Shown here piece by piece: positions 1 through 6,874 of a DNA stretch of 64,000 nt. The notes beneath the pieces were generated by a model that ran no database searches, had not been told where the DNA came from, and saw nothing but the letters and a program-made list of their open reading frames with translations. Position 1 is the first letter of the stretch. Each line of letters starts with the position of its first letter. A program made the position numbers and the translations under genes. Origin of the DNA: Amycolatopsis sp. DSM 110486 (GTDB taxonomy: Bacteria; Actinomycetota; Actinomycetes; Mycobacteriales; Pseudonocardiaceae); assembly GCF_019468465.1 (NCBI RefSeq), contig NZ_CP080519.1:1751001-1815000 (forward strand). Direction: 5' to 3'.

Positions 1-1
1 C

Positions 2-520
2 GTGAGCAGGGCAGGGGACGAGGAAGTGGTGATCGACGCTGAGCACTACCAGCGGATACTCGGTGACGAGCTCCGCAAGCTCCGGCGCAGGCGAGGCTGG
101 ACGCGCAAGGAGCTGAACACGCATCTGCAGAGTGAGATCTCCCTGCAGACGCTGGCGACGTACGAGCTGGGCACGCGGCAGTGTTCTGTGGTGCGCCTGG
201 TCGAGCTGTGCGTCGCGATGGACGAGCTGCCCCAGGACCTGCTGGCCAAGGTCCACCGGCGCGTGTTCGTGGAAGAGCCCGGACGCGTGCGGGTGGACCT
301 GCGGCGAGTGGTGGCCGAGGCCTCGCCCGAGCTGCTGCCGCTGCGCCGCTGGGCCGAGGACCGGCTGCGCCGCGGCGATCCGGGAGCCGGCGCGACCACG
401 GTGAGCTCGGGCCCGGCCGAGGTGTCGCTCGACCTGGCCGCGCTCGAGCGGATGGCCGAGCTGTGCGACCTGCAGGTCGTCGACCTGATCAGCCATCTGC
501 GCAAACTCGCACCCGCCTGA
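2..520 (+). CDS. XRE-type helix-turn-helix regulator, BldD-like N-terminus
   Basis: Likely cytoplasmic DNA-binding regulator of 172 residues. Residues about 17-75 form a helix-turn-helix domain: LRKLRRRRGWTRKEL is the first helical part, and SLQTLATYELGTRQCSVVRL carries the recognition helix plus the conserved YE-G-R segment seen in BldD and other actinobacterial XRE proteins. The C-terminal half, about 100-172, is charged and helical, ends in LQVVDLISHLRKLAPA, and is probably a dimerisation region. The GTG at base 2 is the first possible start in the window, so a start further upstream cannot be excluded. No ligand domain is visible. The family is clear but the specific role is unknown. Confidence 0.75.
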   Translation: MSRAGDEEVVIDAEHYQRILGDELRKLRRRRGWTRKELNTHLQSEISLQTLATYELGTRQCSVVRLVELCVAMDELPQDLLAKVHRRVFVEEPGRVRVDLRRVVAEASPELLPLRRWAEDRLRRGDPGAGATTVSSGPAEVSLDLAALERMAELCDLQVVDLISHLRKLAPA

Positions 521-563
521 GCCACGGGCGGAGCTGACCCGGGCCGGTTCGCCGGTCCCGGCC

Positions 564-600
564 GGGGGCTTTCGCGTTGTCGAGGGTCGCGAAAGCCCCC
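564..600. terminator. 13-bp perfect hairpin between convergent genes
   Basis: Arms 564-576 and 588-600 are perfectly complementary (GGGGGCTTTCGCG), with an 11-nt loop. It lies just after the regulator stop at 520, in the convergent gap before the monooxygenase stop at 752. There is no T-tract, which is usual for high-GC actinobacteria. Confidence 0.75.
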
Positions 601-679
601 GCCCCCTCATCCCTGACCCGAGCACGCCCACCGCCGTCCGTGGGCTTGTTCGGCGCGCCCTCCTGCCCTCCCCACAAGC

Positions 680-730
680 TACGAAGGGGACTTTCGCGCC
701 TCCTCCCCTGCCGCGAAAGTCCCCTTCGTA
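680..730. terminator. 19-bp perfect hairpin sharing a CTTTCGCG core
   Basis: Arms 680-698 and 712-730 are perfectly complementary over 19 bp around a 13-nt loop. The hairpin lies 22 bases beyond the minus-strand stop at 752, where a terminator for that gene belongs. Both arms share the GACTTTCGCG-type core of the hairpin at 564-600, so the two look like members of one repeated hairpin family. Confidence 0.8.
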
Positions 731-751
731 CCCCTTTTGTGCCCTGCCTTG

Positions 752-2212
752 TCAGCCCAGCAGCTCGTAGTCCTCCCGGCGGACCGTGCGCGTGTCGAGC
801 CAGTACCGCCACGTGAAGCCGGGCCAGATCGTGCGGTTCACGCCCTTCGCGTCGAGGTACCAGCTCTTGCAGCCGCCCTGCGTCCAGATCCCCTTCGCGA
901 GCTTGCGCTGCACGTCGGTGTTGAACGCCTCCTGCGCCTGTGGCCGCGGGTCGATCGCGCGGTCGCCCGCCAGTCGCAGCGCCTGCGCGATGTAGGAGAT
1001 CTGGGACTCGATCATGAACACCACGGAGTTGTGGCCGAGTCCGGTGTTCGGGCCGAGCAGGAAGAACAGGTTCGGGAACCCGTTGACGGTGATGCCGAGG
1101 TGCGTGCGCATCCCCTCGGCCGCCCACTCCTTGGCGAGGTTGCGCCCGTCGCGGCCGACGATCTCCAGCGTGTCGAACGCGTCGGTGACGTGGAAGCCGG
1201 TGCCGTAGATGATCACGTCGACCTCGTGCTCCACGCCGGCGGCGTCGACCACGCTGTGCTCGCGGACCTCGGTGACACCCTCGGTGACCAAGTCCACGTT
1301 GTCCCTGGCCAGGGCCGGGTAGTAGTCGTTGGAGATCAAGACGCGCTTGCAGCCCATGGTGTAGTCGGGCGTCAGCTTCGCGCGCAGAGCCGGGTCGGCC
1401 ACGGCCTGGTTGATGTTGCGCTTGGCGATCCGCTGGCCGAGCTGCATCACCCACGGCTGGCCGTTGAAGCCGATGGCGCGGGCCTCGAGCATCCAGTACA
1501 GGACGTCGCGATAGGCGCGCTGCGCGAGCGGGACCGCCCTGAACAGGCCGCGGGCCCAGCCGGGCATGTCGTGGTCGGCTTTCGGCATCACCCACGGCGG
1601 GGTGCGCTGGAAGAGCGTCAGGTTCTCGACCTGCCCGACGATCTGTGGCACGAACTGCACCGCGCTCGCGCCCGTGCCGACCACGGCGACGCGCTTGCCG
1701 GTGAGGTCGACGCCGTGGTCCCACTGCGCGGAGTGGAACGCCGGCCCGGCGAAGTTCTCGATGCCGGGCAGGCGCGGGATCTGCGGCCGGTGCAGCGCGC
1801 CGACGCCCGCGACCAGGGCCTTGGCGACGAACTCGTCGCCCGACTTGGTGGTGACGTGCCAGCGGTTCTCGTCGGCGTCCCAGCGTGCGCCGGTCATCTC
1901 CTGGCCGAAGCGCAAGAAGCGGCGCAGGCCGTACTTCTCCGTGACGCCGCGCAGGTAGCTCCAGATCTCGGGCTGCGGCGAGTAGGCGCGCGACCAGCCG
2001 GGGTTCTGCTCGAAGGAGAACGAGTACATGTGCGACGGGATGTCGCAGGCGCAGCCGGGATAGCTGTTGTCGCGCCAGGTCCCGCCGACGTCGTCGGCCT
2101 TCTCGAGGATCACGAAGTCTTCGCGGCCGTCCTTGCGCAGCTGGATGGCCATGCCCAGGCCGGAGAACCCGGTCCCGACCACGATCACCCCGGTCTCGGT
2201 GCGGTTGCCCAT
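752..2212 (-). CDS. Flavin-containing (Baeyer-Villiger type) monooxygenase
   Basis: FAD- and NADPH-dependent monooxygenase of 486 residues, the usual length for single-chain type I Baeyer-Villiger enzymes. The FAD Rossmann motif GTGFSG is at 13-18, a second one (GTGASA) at 179-184, and between them FAGPAFHSAQWD at 154-165 fits the family fingerprint FxGxxxHxxxW[PD]. Such enzymes insert oxygen next to ketones or oxidise soft heteroatoms; the substrate is unknown. The start has a strong AGGAGGG ribosome site just upstream. It is divergent from a TetR gene with tandem palindromes in the shared 70-base gap, so repression by that TetR is likely. Confidence 0.9.
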   Translation of the reverse strand: MGNRTETGVIVVGTGFSGLGMAIQLRKDGREDFVILEKADDVGGTWRDNSYPGCACDIPSHMYSFSFEQNPGWSRAYSPQPEIWSYLRGVTEKYGLRRFLRFGQEMTGARWDADENRWHVTTKSGDEFVAKALVAGVGALHRPQIPRLPGIENFAGPAFHSAQWDHGVDLTGKRVAVVGTGASAVQFVPQIVGQVENLTLFQRTPPWVMPKADHDMPGWARGLFRAVPLAQRAYRDVLYWMLEARAIGFNGQPWVMQLGQRIAKRNINQAVADPALRAKLTPDYTMGCKRVLISNDYYPALARDNVDLVTEGVTEVREHSVVDAAGVEHEVDVIIYGTGFHVTDAFDTLEIVGRDGRNLAKEWAAEGMRTHLGITVNGFPNLFFLLGPNTGLGHNSVVFMIESQISYIAQALRLAGDRAIDPRPQAQEAFNTDVQRKLAKGIWTQGGCKSWYLDAKGVNRTIWPGFTWRYWLDTRTVRREDYELLG

Positions 2213-2231
2213 GCGCCCTCCTGTTTAGTGT

Positions 2232-2258
2232 TACTCGGAGTCCATCCTACTTGGAGTA
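2232..2258. promoter_or_regulatory. Probable TetR operator, two ACTnGGAGT half-palindromes
   Basis: TACTCGGAGT (2232-2241) and TACTTGGAGTA (2248-2258) repeat 16 bases apart, and each is itself near-palindromic (ACT-3 nt-AGT). They lie between the divergent monooxygenase and TetR starts, the usual place for an autoregulated TetR operator. Confidence 0.55.
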
Positions 2259-2282
2259 GGTTACTGGCGGTAGAGTGTTCTC

Positions 2283-2882
2283 GTGACCACCGCGAAACGC
2301 AAGCGCGTGCCCCGGGCCGAGCGCGAACGGCAGATGATCGAGGTCGCCGAACGAGTGTTCACCGAGCGCGGCTACGGTGCGGCGTCGATGGACGAGATCG
2401 CCGAGCTCGTGGGTGTGTCGAAGCCGATGCTGTACGAGTACTTCCACTCCAAGGAAGGCCTGCTGCTGGCATGCATCCGGCAGTCGCGGGCGGCGCTGCG
2501 CGAGGTGACCGAACAGGCGACAGTGGGCGCGGTTTCCGCCGAGGACGCGCTGCGCCGCGGGCTGCTGGCGTTCTTCGTCTTCATCCGCGACCGCCGGGAG
2601 GCCTGGTCGCTGCTGCGGCACGAGATGGCACTGATCGGCACGCCTGCGGCCGACGAGATCGAGCAGACACGGCGGCAGCAGACGGACCTGATCGCGGCGT
2701 TGATGAGCGGCCACTTCGACGACTCGGACGAGCTGCGCGCCGAAGCCTCGGCCGAGTTCGTGGTCGGCGCGTGCGAGCGTCTCGCGATCTGGTGCGAGCG
2801 CTTCCCGGACGTGACACCCGAGATGGCGACCGACTACGCCATGAACATGCTCTGGTCCGGACTGTCACCGCGCGCCCGCTGA
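2283..2882 (+). CDS. TetR/AcrR family transcriptional regulator
   Basis: Dimeric repressor of 199 residues. The N-terminal helix-turn-helix spans about 15-62, with the typical ...VFTERGYGAASMDEIAE... and ...VSKPMLYEYFHSKEGLL... blocks. Residues 70-199 form the helical ligand-binding and dimerisation domain, which cannot be matched to a ligand by eye. It starts with GTG 70 bases from the divergent monooxygenase and most likely controls that gene and itself. Confidence in the family is high; the target is inferred from position. Confidence 0.9.
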   Translation: MTTAKRKRVPRAERERQMIEVAERVFTERGYGAASMDEIAELVGVSKPMLYEYFHSKEGLLLACIRQSRAALREVTEQATVGAVSAEDALRRGLLAFFVFIRDRREAWSLLRHEMALIGTPAADEIEQTRRQQTDLIAALMSGHFDDSDELRAEASAEFVVGACERLAIWCERFPDVTPEMATDYAMNMLWSGLSPRAR

Positions 2883-3102
2883 GGTGCGCGTGAAAATGCA
2901 CGCGCGCTAGGCCATTCGGTCGTCACTCAGTGCGAATCCCCTCCCGTGTCTTGTGACACAGAGTTTCTTTACGGTATCGAGAACCCTGTAGAAAGACTGA
3001 TGGACAGTCGCGGGTTGCGCGGGGGCGCAGAAATCACGTCATGAGTGTGCGGTGGCCGAGTCTCGGCCAGTGACGCATGCTGATGGCGAGAGGGGTGAGG
3101 TA

Positions 3103-3579
3103 GTGGAGACGATCACAGCGACGTACGCGCACGAAAACGACGACTGGACGATCACCGTCAGCGGCCGCGGCGGGGCACGGACCGCGAAAGCGCCGGGCAT
3201 CATCGCCGCGCGTGACCGCGCGGACCAGCTCGTCGACGAGCTCGCCCCGGACGGGCGACCCACGGTCGTGCACCTGCTCAACGGGAGCGCCCTGGAGTTC
3301 ACCAGCTCCTACATGACCGCGCGGCTCACCCTGCCGGACATCGAGCCGCTGGAGGTGCCGCCGTCGGGATCTTCGAAGCCGGCTGTTGCCGCCGCTTCGG
3401 CCTCGACTGGTGCTTCCTCCTCGGCTGGCGTTCCGGCTGCGGCTGCGGCCGGCGTTCCCGCTGCGGCCAAGCCTCAGCTTCCGCCGAGCAAGCAGCTGCC
3501 GAAGGAAGTCGAGGACCGCAAGGCCGAGGAGACGCCCGCCGTCCCCACCTCGAAGCCGACGGTCTCCCCGCGCGCCTGA
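3103..3579 (+). CDS. Hypothetical protein with Ala/Pro-rich low-complexity tail
   Basis: About 158 residues, function not recognised. Residues 1-85 look like a small soluble alpha/beta domain (TATYAHENDDWTITVSG at the N-terminus, then GIIAARDRADQLVDEL). From about 95 onward it is an Ala, Pro and Ser-rich tail ending in a charged PKEVEDRKAEETP segment. GTG at 3103 is preferred because GAGAGGGGTGAGG lies directly upstream; an in-frame GTG at 3052 would add 17 residues. Related short antitoxin-like or regulatory proteins occur in actinobacteria, but there is no evidence for such a role here. Confidence 0.6.
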   Translation: METITATYAHENDDWTITVSGRGGARTAKAPGIIAARDRADQLVDELAPDGRPTVVHLLNGSALEFTSSYMTARLTLPDIEPLEVPPSGSSKPAVAAASASTGASSSAGVPAAAAAGVPAAAKPQLPPSKQLPKEVEDRKAEETPAVPTSKPTVSPRA

Positions 3580-3636
3580 CACCGCCGTTCCTTCACGCCG
3601 GGCCAGTTGTCGCTTTGTCGATCTTTCATACCTGCA

Positions 3637-3676
3637 TACGTCTGAGCGGACCCGTCTCCGGGCCCGCTCAGACGTA
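3637..3676. terminator. Bidirectional hairpin terminator
   Basis: Arms 3637-3653 and 3660-3676 pair over 17 positions with one A-C mismatch around a 6-nt loop. It sits in the 105-base gap between the convergent genes ending at 3579 and 3685, so it can serve both. Confidence 0.8.
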
Positions 3677-3684
3677 TCGGTGGA

Positions 3685-3906
3685 TCAGCGGAACAGCTTG
3701 CGGACCAGCAGCGCCAGGATCAACGCCCCGACGCCGATGAGCGGGTACTTGACCTTGGGGTTGTCCAGCTTCGCGCGGATGCCGTTCTTGGCTTGGTCCG
3801 CGAGCTTCTGGGGGTTGGCCTTGGTGCCCAGCTGGTCGAGCGTCGCCGTCAGAGCCGTCCTGGCCTGCTCGATCTCACGCTCGATGGTCTCGGGGTCGCG
3901 AGCCAC
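3685..3906 (-). CDS. DUF3618 small membrane-anchored protein
   Basis: 73 residues. The N-terminal motif DPETIEREIEQARTALTATL and the following LDQLG are the hallmark of DUF3618 proteins. A single transmembrane helix, YPLIGVGALILALLVRKLF, closes the chain. These proteins are common in actinobacteria and are probably envelope-associated; the biochemical role is not established. The start is the GTG at 3904-3906, since the open frame further upstream runs through the tRNA gene and is spurious. Confidence 0.85.
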   Translation of the reverse strand: MARDPETIEREIEQARTALTATLDQLGTKANPQKLADQAKNGIRAKLDNPKVKYPLIGVGALILALLVRKLFR

Positions 3907-4028
3907 GTGCCCTCCTCGCCGCGTCGGACTGTAGGCGCCCACGTTAGAGGACGACACCCCCCTCACGGCCACTGGCCACGCCGAGCCACCCCGAACGTGG
4001 CGCGCGCTACGATTCACCAGGCTTTCGC

Positions 4029-4102
4029 GGGGCCGTAGCCCAATTGGCAGAGGCACACGGTTTAGGTCCGTGCCAGTGAGAGTTCGAGTCTCTCCGGCCC
4101 CA
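4029..4102 (+). tRNA. tRNA-Leu (anticodon UAG), short variable loop
   Basis: A full cloverleaf can be drawn: acceptor GGGGCCG pairs with CGGCCCC (4095-4101), discriminator A at 4102, a 3-bp D stem, anticodon stem CACGG/CCGTG with loop TTTAGGT, and T stem GAGAG/CTCTC with loop TTCGAGT. The anticodon 5'-UAG-3' reads CUA leucine codons, and G37 fits leucine tRNAs. The variable loop is only about 5 nt (CCAGT), whereas bacterial leucine tRNAs normally carry a long arm, so identity rests on the anticodon. CCA is not encoded. Confidence 0.9.
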
Positions 4103-4114
4103 CAATCGAGACAG

Positions 4115-4290
4115 CACCCGAACACCCGCCTCCTTGGACAGGCGTGCTCGAGATGCGTCCCGATCGAAACGCCAGCGGTCATCGTCGCTGTATGCGGCGG
4201 TGGGCCTGGTCAGACGACGGGGCTGCGGCGTTCGAGGAAACGGTGTCGCACCAGGCGCCATCGCGTTGGGCGGAGTGTTCGTCCCGGCGC
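4115..4290 (-). pseudogene. Decayed copy of the arsenic GNAT 3' end and its downstream flank
   Basis: Starting 13 bases after the tRNA, this stretch aligns with 12672-12845, the tail of the ArsR-GNAT gene plus about 100 bases beyond it. Shared blocks include ACCCGAACACC, TTGGACA, GTGCTC-AGA-GCG and GGGGCTGCGGCGTTCGAGGAA. In the minus strand the remnant still spells AQRDGAWCDTV (functional copy AQRDGKWHDTV), then a one-base loss (GAGGAAACGG against GAGGAAGACGG) shifts the frame. No start or N-terminal half is present. It abuts the hydrolase fragment to the right, a probable recombination joint. Confidence 0.7.
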
Positions 4291-4757
4291 ACTGGCCCAG
4301 CCGGAATCCCCAGCGGACCCTGGGCGTCGCGCTGGTCGAGGGTGCCGAACCGTACGACTGGCTCGACGCGGCCATGGAGCAGCGGATCCGCAAGCTGTTC
4401 AAGCGGATGAGCTGGTTCATGCCGCTGGTACGCCCGACCGGCCTGACCCCGAAGATGACCGCCGAACAAATGGCGACCTGCAACATCGAGCTCGGCCGGT
4501 TATCCCGCGAACGCGAACTCGGCCCCGTCCTCGACGCCATCACCGTCCCGACGCGATACGTCCTCGCGTCAGGCTCATCCTTCGGCAGCAAGGGCGACGA
4601 GCAGGAACGCATCCGCGCCGCCGTCGGCGCGGTCACCGCCCGCAACCCGACCATCCAGGTGAGCGCGAAGGTCACCAGCAACCACGCCGCGATCCTGAAG
4701 AAAGACTTCCGGGCCGTCGCCAAGGCCGTCCACGAAGTCGCCGCCATCGATGGTTGA
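4291..4757 (+). pseudogene. C-terminal fragment of an alpha/beta hydrolase
   Basis: About 155 residues beginning near WPSRNPQRTLGVALVEGAEP resemble the lid and C-terminal half of an alpha/beta hydrolase: ELGPVLDAITVPTRYVLASG is the strand before the acid region, and KVTSNHAAILKKDF carries the likely catalytic histidine. The oxyanion strand and the nucleophile elbow (GxSxG) are absent. Upstream in frame there is only the acetyltransferase remnant, so the apparent start at 4134 is artificial. Most likely inactive. A truncated but expressed protein cannot be excluded. Confidence 0.65.
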
Positions 4758-4793
4758 CAATCAGCGCCGAGGCGTCTTCGACAGCAGCCACCG

Positions 4794-5357
4794 TCAAGCC
4801 GGCTTCTGCGCGTCGAGTCGCGGACGACGTCGGGATTGTGGCCGTAGGGCGAACACGACGGTACCTGCCGCGGTGTTCAGAGCGAGGGAGATCGCGGCGA
4901 ACAATCTCCGGTTCTCGGCCTGGGCGTGGAGATACTCGCCTGCGGTGATCGGGAAGTCACCGGTGCGGGTGTCCATGATGTAGCCGCCAGGGGTGGTCTC
5001 GGGGACACCGTCGGGCACCTGCGGGCCGGTGAGCACAGCGACGATGGCGGCGCCCACGATGACGACCGGAGCACCCCACCGCAACGCAGCAGGAAGCAGC
5101 CGCAGAAGGCGAGGCGCGATCGTCGCGACAGGCAACTCGGAGCGACGCAGGGCAACTGTCGCAACGACAATCGCGACCACGGGAAAGATCCCGACGACAG
5201 CCGTGAACAACACCGGACCCGGCAGATGCGGCGCGCCGGAGAGGAACGAGTCGACGAAAACGGCCAGGGAGGCGCCCAACGCCAGCGCGCACCACAGCGC
5301 GATCAGGCGCACGGCCAGCCCCCCGCAGTCGATCGATACGATGTTTTTCTCGGTCAT
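4794..5357 (-). CDS. Four-helix membrane protein, candidate immunity partner of the RHS toxin
   Basis: 187 residues with about four hydrophobic helices: VRLIALWCALALGASLAVFV, LFTAVVGIFPVVAIVVATVAL, WGAPVVIVGAAIVAVLTG and LFAAISLALNTAAGTVVFAL. An extracytoplasmic loop before the last helix reads YIMDTRTGDFPITAGEYLHAQ, and the C-terminus is basic. The family is not recognised. It overlaps the preceding gene by an ATGA junction (5354-5357), so the two are translationally coupled. They follow the reconstructed stop of an RHS toxin on the same strand, where immunity genes usually sit. That role is inference from position only. Confidence 0.7.
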   Translation of the reverse strand: MTEKNIVSIDCGGLAVRLIALWCALALGASLAVFVDSFLSGAPHLPGPVLFTAVVGIFPVVAIVVATVALRRSELPVATIAPRLLRLLPAALRWGAPVVIVGAAIVAVLTGPQVPDGVPETTPGGYIMDTRTGDFPITAGEYLHAQAENRRLFAAISLALNTAAGTVVFALRPQSRRRPRLDAQKPA

Positions 5358-5944
5358 AGACGGGTTTTCCGCGGTCGTGGGATTCCGTCGCCGATGCGGA
5401 TGTCCCAGCCGACCCCGAACAGGCCGCCGTTGTTCGGATTGATGATCCGGACAGTGACACCGCGGGCCGTGGCATGGGTGTCGAGAGCATCAAGCAGGAT
5501 CTGACGCGAATTCGCGCCAACCCACGCAGTCGCCGCGGAGGTCGGCGAGAGCGTTCCGTCGGCAAGCTCGAACGCGATGCCGTGTTTGCGGCCATACGTA
5601 CCGAGCCCGATCGGGAGCGTGGCGGCGACTTCGTCGGCGGCGGTGATGCGGGCACCCCAGCGTTTGATCGTCACGGCGCTGAGGTCGTTCCAGGCGTAGC
5701 TCCGGCTGCGAAACAGATTGCGGAACCGGACACCGCTGTCGTCGACCGTGATCCGGACCCGGGACGAGAACGCCACACCGGCAAGCGCGAGCACCACTGC
5801 CAACGCACCGGCCGCGATGTTCGTGATGCCGGGCGACGCGCCGAAATATGTCACCATGGCGGCCAGTTTCACCACGAGTGCGCTCGGGCCGAGACACATA
5901 CCCAAGGCCACGAGCCTCGAGCCCACAGGGTGGAAAGTCGTCAT
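5354..5944 (-). CDS. PH-like domain membrane protein, candidate immunity partner of the RHS toxin
   Basis: 196 residues from ATG 5942-5944 (an in-frame GTG at 5957-5959 would add five). Two membrane helices (about 10-30 and 38-58, ...NIAAGALAVVLALAGVAF) precede a soluble domain with the RITVDDSGVRFRNLFRSRSYAWNDL pattern split across strands, typical of bacterial PH-like domains. It starts 8 bases after the stop of the reconstructed RHS reading frame (TGA at 5952-5954) and overlaps the next gene by 4 bases. The packing suggests one transcript of toxin, this gene and the four-helix protein. Function is not proven. Confidence 0.7.
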   Translation of the reverse strand: MTTFHPVGSRLVALGMCLGPSALVVKLAAMVTYFGASPGITNIAAGALAVVLALAGVAFSSRVRITVDDSGVRFRNLFRSRSYAWNDLSAVTIKRWGARITAADEVAATLPIGLGTYGRKHGIAFELADGTLSPTSAATAWVGANSRQILLDALDTHATARGVTVRIINPNNGGLFGVGWDIRIGDGIPRPRKTRL

Positions 5945-6035
5945 CGCTGGTTCACCCACCGAATAGTAGCCAGGTGTAGGTGGGCCCGTTCCAAAAACCC
6001 ATCCCTAAGAGCGTGTCTTACGTGGTGATCGGTCG

Positions 6036-6416
6036 TTGGTGAGTGATGATCTTGCTGTGGTTGATCGGTTGTCGTTGCGGTTGGTGCCGGATGAACTGTG
6101 GGAGCTGGCGGAGCCGTTGATCCCGGTGTTCGGGCCGCGTCCGCAGGGCGGTGGCACTGCCCCGGTGGACGCTCGCGCGGTGTTCACGGCGATCGTGTAC
6201 GTGCTGACCAGCGGGTGTGCATGGCGGGATCTGCCGCCGTCGTTCGGGGTGGCGTTCCAGACCGCACACCGCCGCTTCGGCCAGTGGACCAAGGCCGGGC
6301 TGTGGCGGCAGTTGCACCACGCGCTCTTGGATGAACTCGGCAGCGAGGGCCTCATCGACTGGAGCCGCGCGATCGTGGATGGTGCCTGCGTGCGGGCGAA
6401 AAGGGGGGATCTATGA
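6036..6416 (+). CDS. IS5-family transposase, first frame
   Basis: 126 residues with the N-terminal insertion-element domain typical of IS427-type transposases: RLVPDELWELAEPLIPVF, then VDARAVFTAIVYVLTSGCAWRDLPPSF, and the first catalytic aspartate region SRAIVDGACVRAKR. The frame ends shortly after an A4G6 run at 6399-6408. The rest of the protein lies in the -1 frame, so ribosomal slippage there would make the full transposase, as known for this IS group. Confidence 0.9.
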   Translation: MVSDDLAVVDRLSLRLVPDELWELAEPLIPVFGPRPQGGGTAPVDARAVFTAIVYVLTSGCAWRDLPPSFGVAFQTAHRRFGQWTKAGLWRQLHHALLDELGSEGLIDWSRAIVDGACVRAKRGDL

Positions 6417-6874
6417 CCGGTCCCAGCCCGGTGGACCGCGGCAAGCCCGGCTCGAAGATCCACGCCCTGTCCGACCGCGCCGGGCTGCCGCTCGCAGTCG
6501 CGGTCTCCGCCGCGAATACGAACGACTCCCATGCGCTCAAACCACTGGTGATGGCGATCCCGGCGATCAAATCCCGCCGCGGTCCCCGTCGGCGCAAGCC
6601 GGCCAAGCTGCACGCCGACAAGGCCTACGACCAGCCCGGCTTGCGGTGCTGGGTCCACGACCGCGGCATCAAGGTCCGCATCGCCCGCAAAGGCGTCGAA
6701 TCCAAGGACAAGCTCGGCAAGCATCGCTGGGTGATCGAGCGGACCATGGCCTGGTTCACCGGATACCGACGCCTGACGCTGCGCTACGAACGCAAAGCCG
6801 AGCACTTCCTCGCCTTCCTCATCCTCGGAGCCAGCCTCACCTGCCACAAGAAACTCCGCAAACTCACCACATGA
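6413..6874 (+). CDS. IS5-family transposase, second frame (catalytic DDE part)
   Basis: 153 residues in the -1 frame relative to the upstream part. TGPSPVDRGKPGSKIHALSD is the diagnostic block after the slippage site. It is followed by LHADKAYDQPGLR with the second catalytic aspartate and RWVIERTMAWFTGYRRL with the catalytic glutamate of the DDE triad. An ATG is available at 6413, but the protein is probably made by frameshift fusion with the first frame. Catalytic residues appear intact. Confidence 0.92.
   Translation: MTGPSPVDRGKPGSKIHALSDRAGLPLAVAVSAANTNDSHALKPLVMAIPAIKSRRGPRRRKPAKLHADKAYDQPGLRCWVHDRGIKVRIARKGVESKDKLGKHRWVIERTMAWFTGYRRLTLRYERKAEHFLAFLILGASLTCHKKLRKLTT

Noticed and set aside
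737..2893. Long open frame of 718 residues on the plus strand
   Set aside because: It lies opposite the monooxygenase and overlaps the TetR gene in another frame. Its composition (Arg, Ala, Val-rich, no motif) is that of a GC-rich shadow frame.
4029..4102. Reading the UAG anticodon as an amber suppressor
   Set aside because: An amber suppressor needs anticodon CUA. UAG (5'-3') reads CUA leucine codons.
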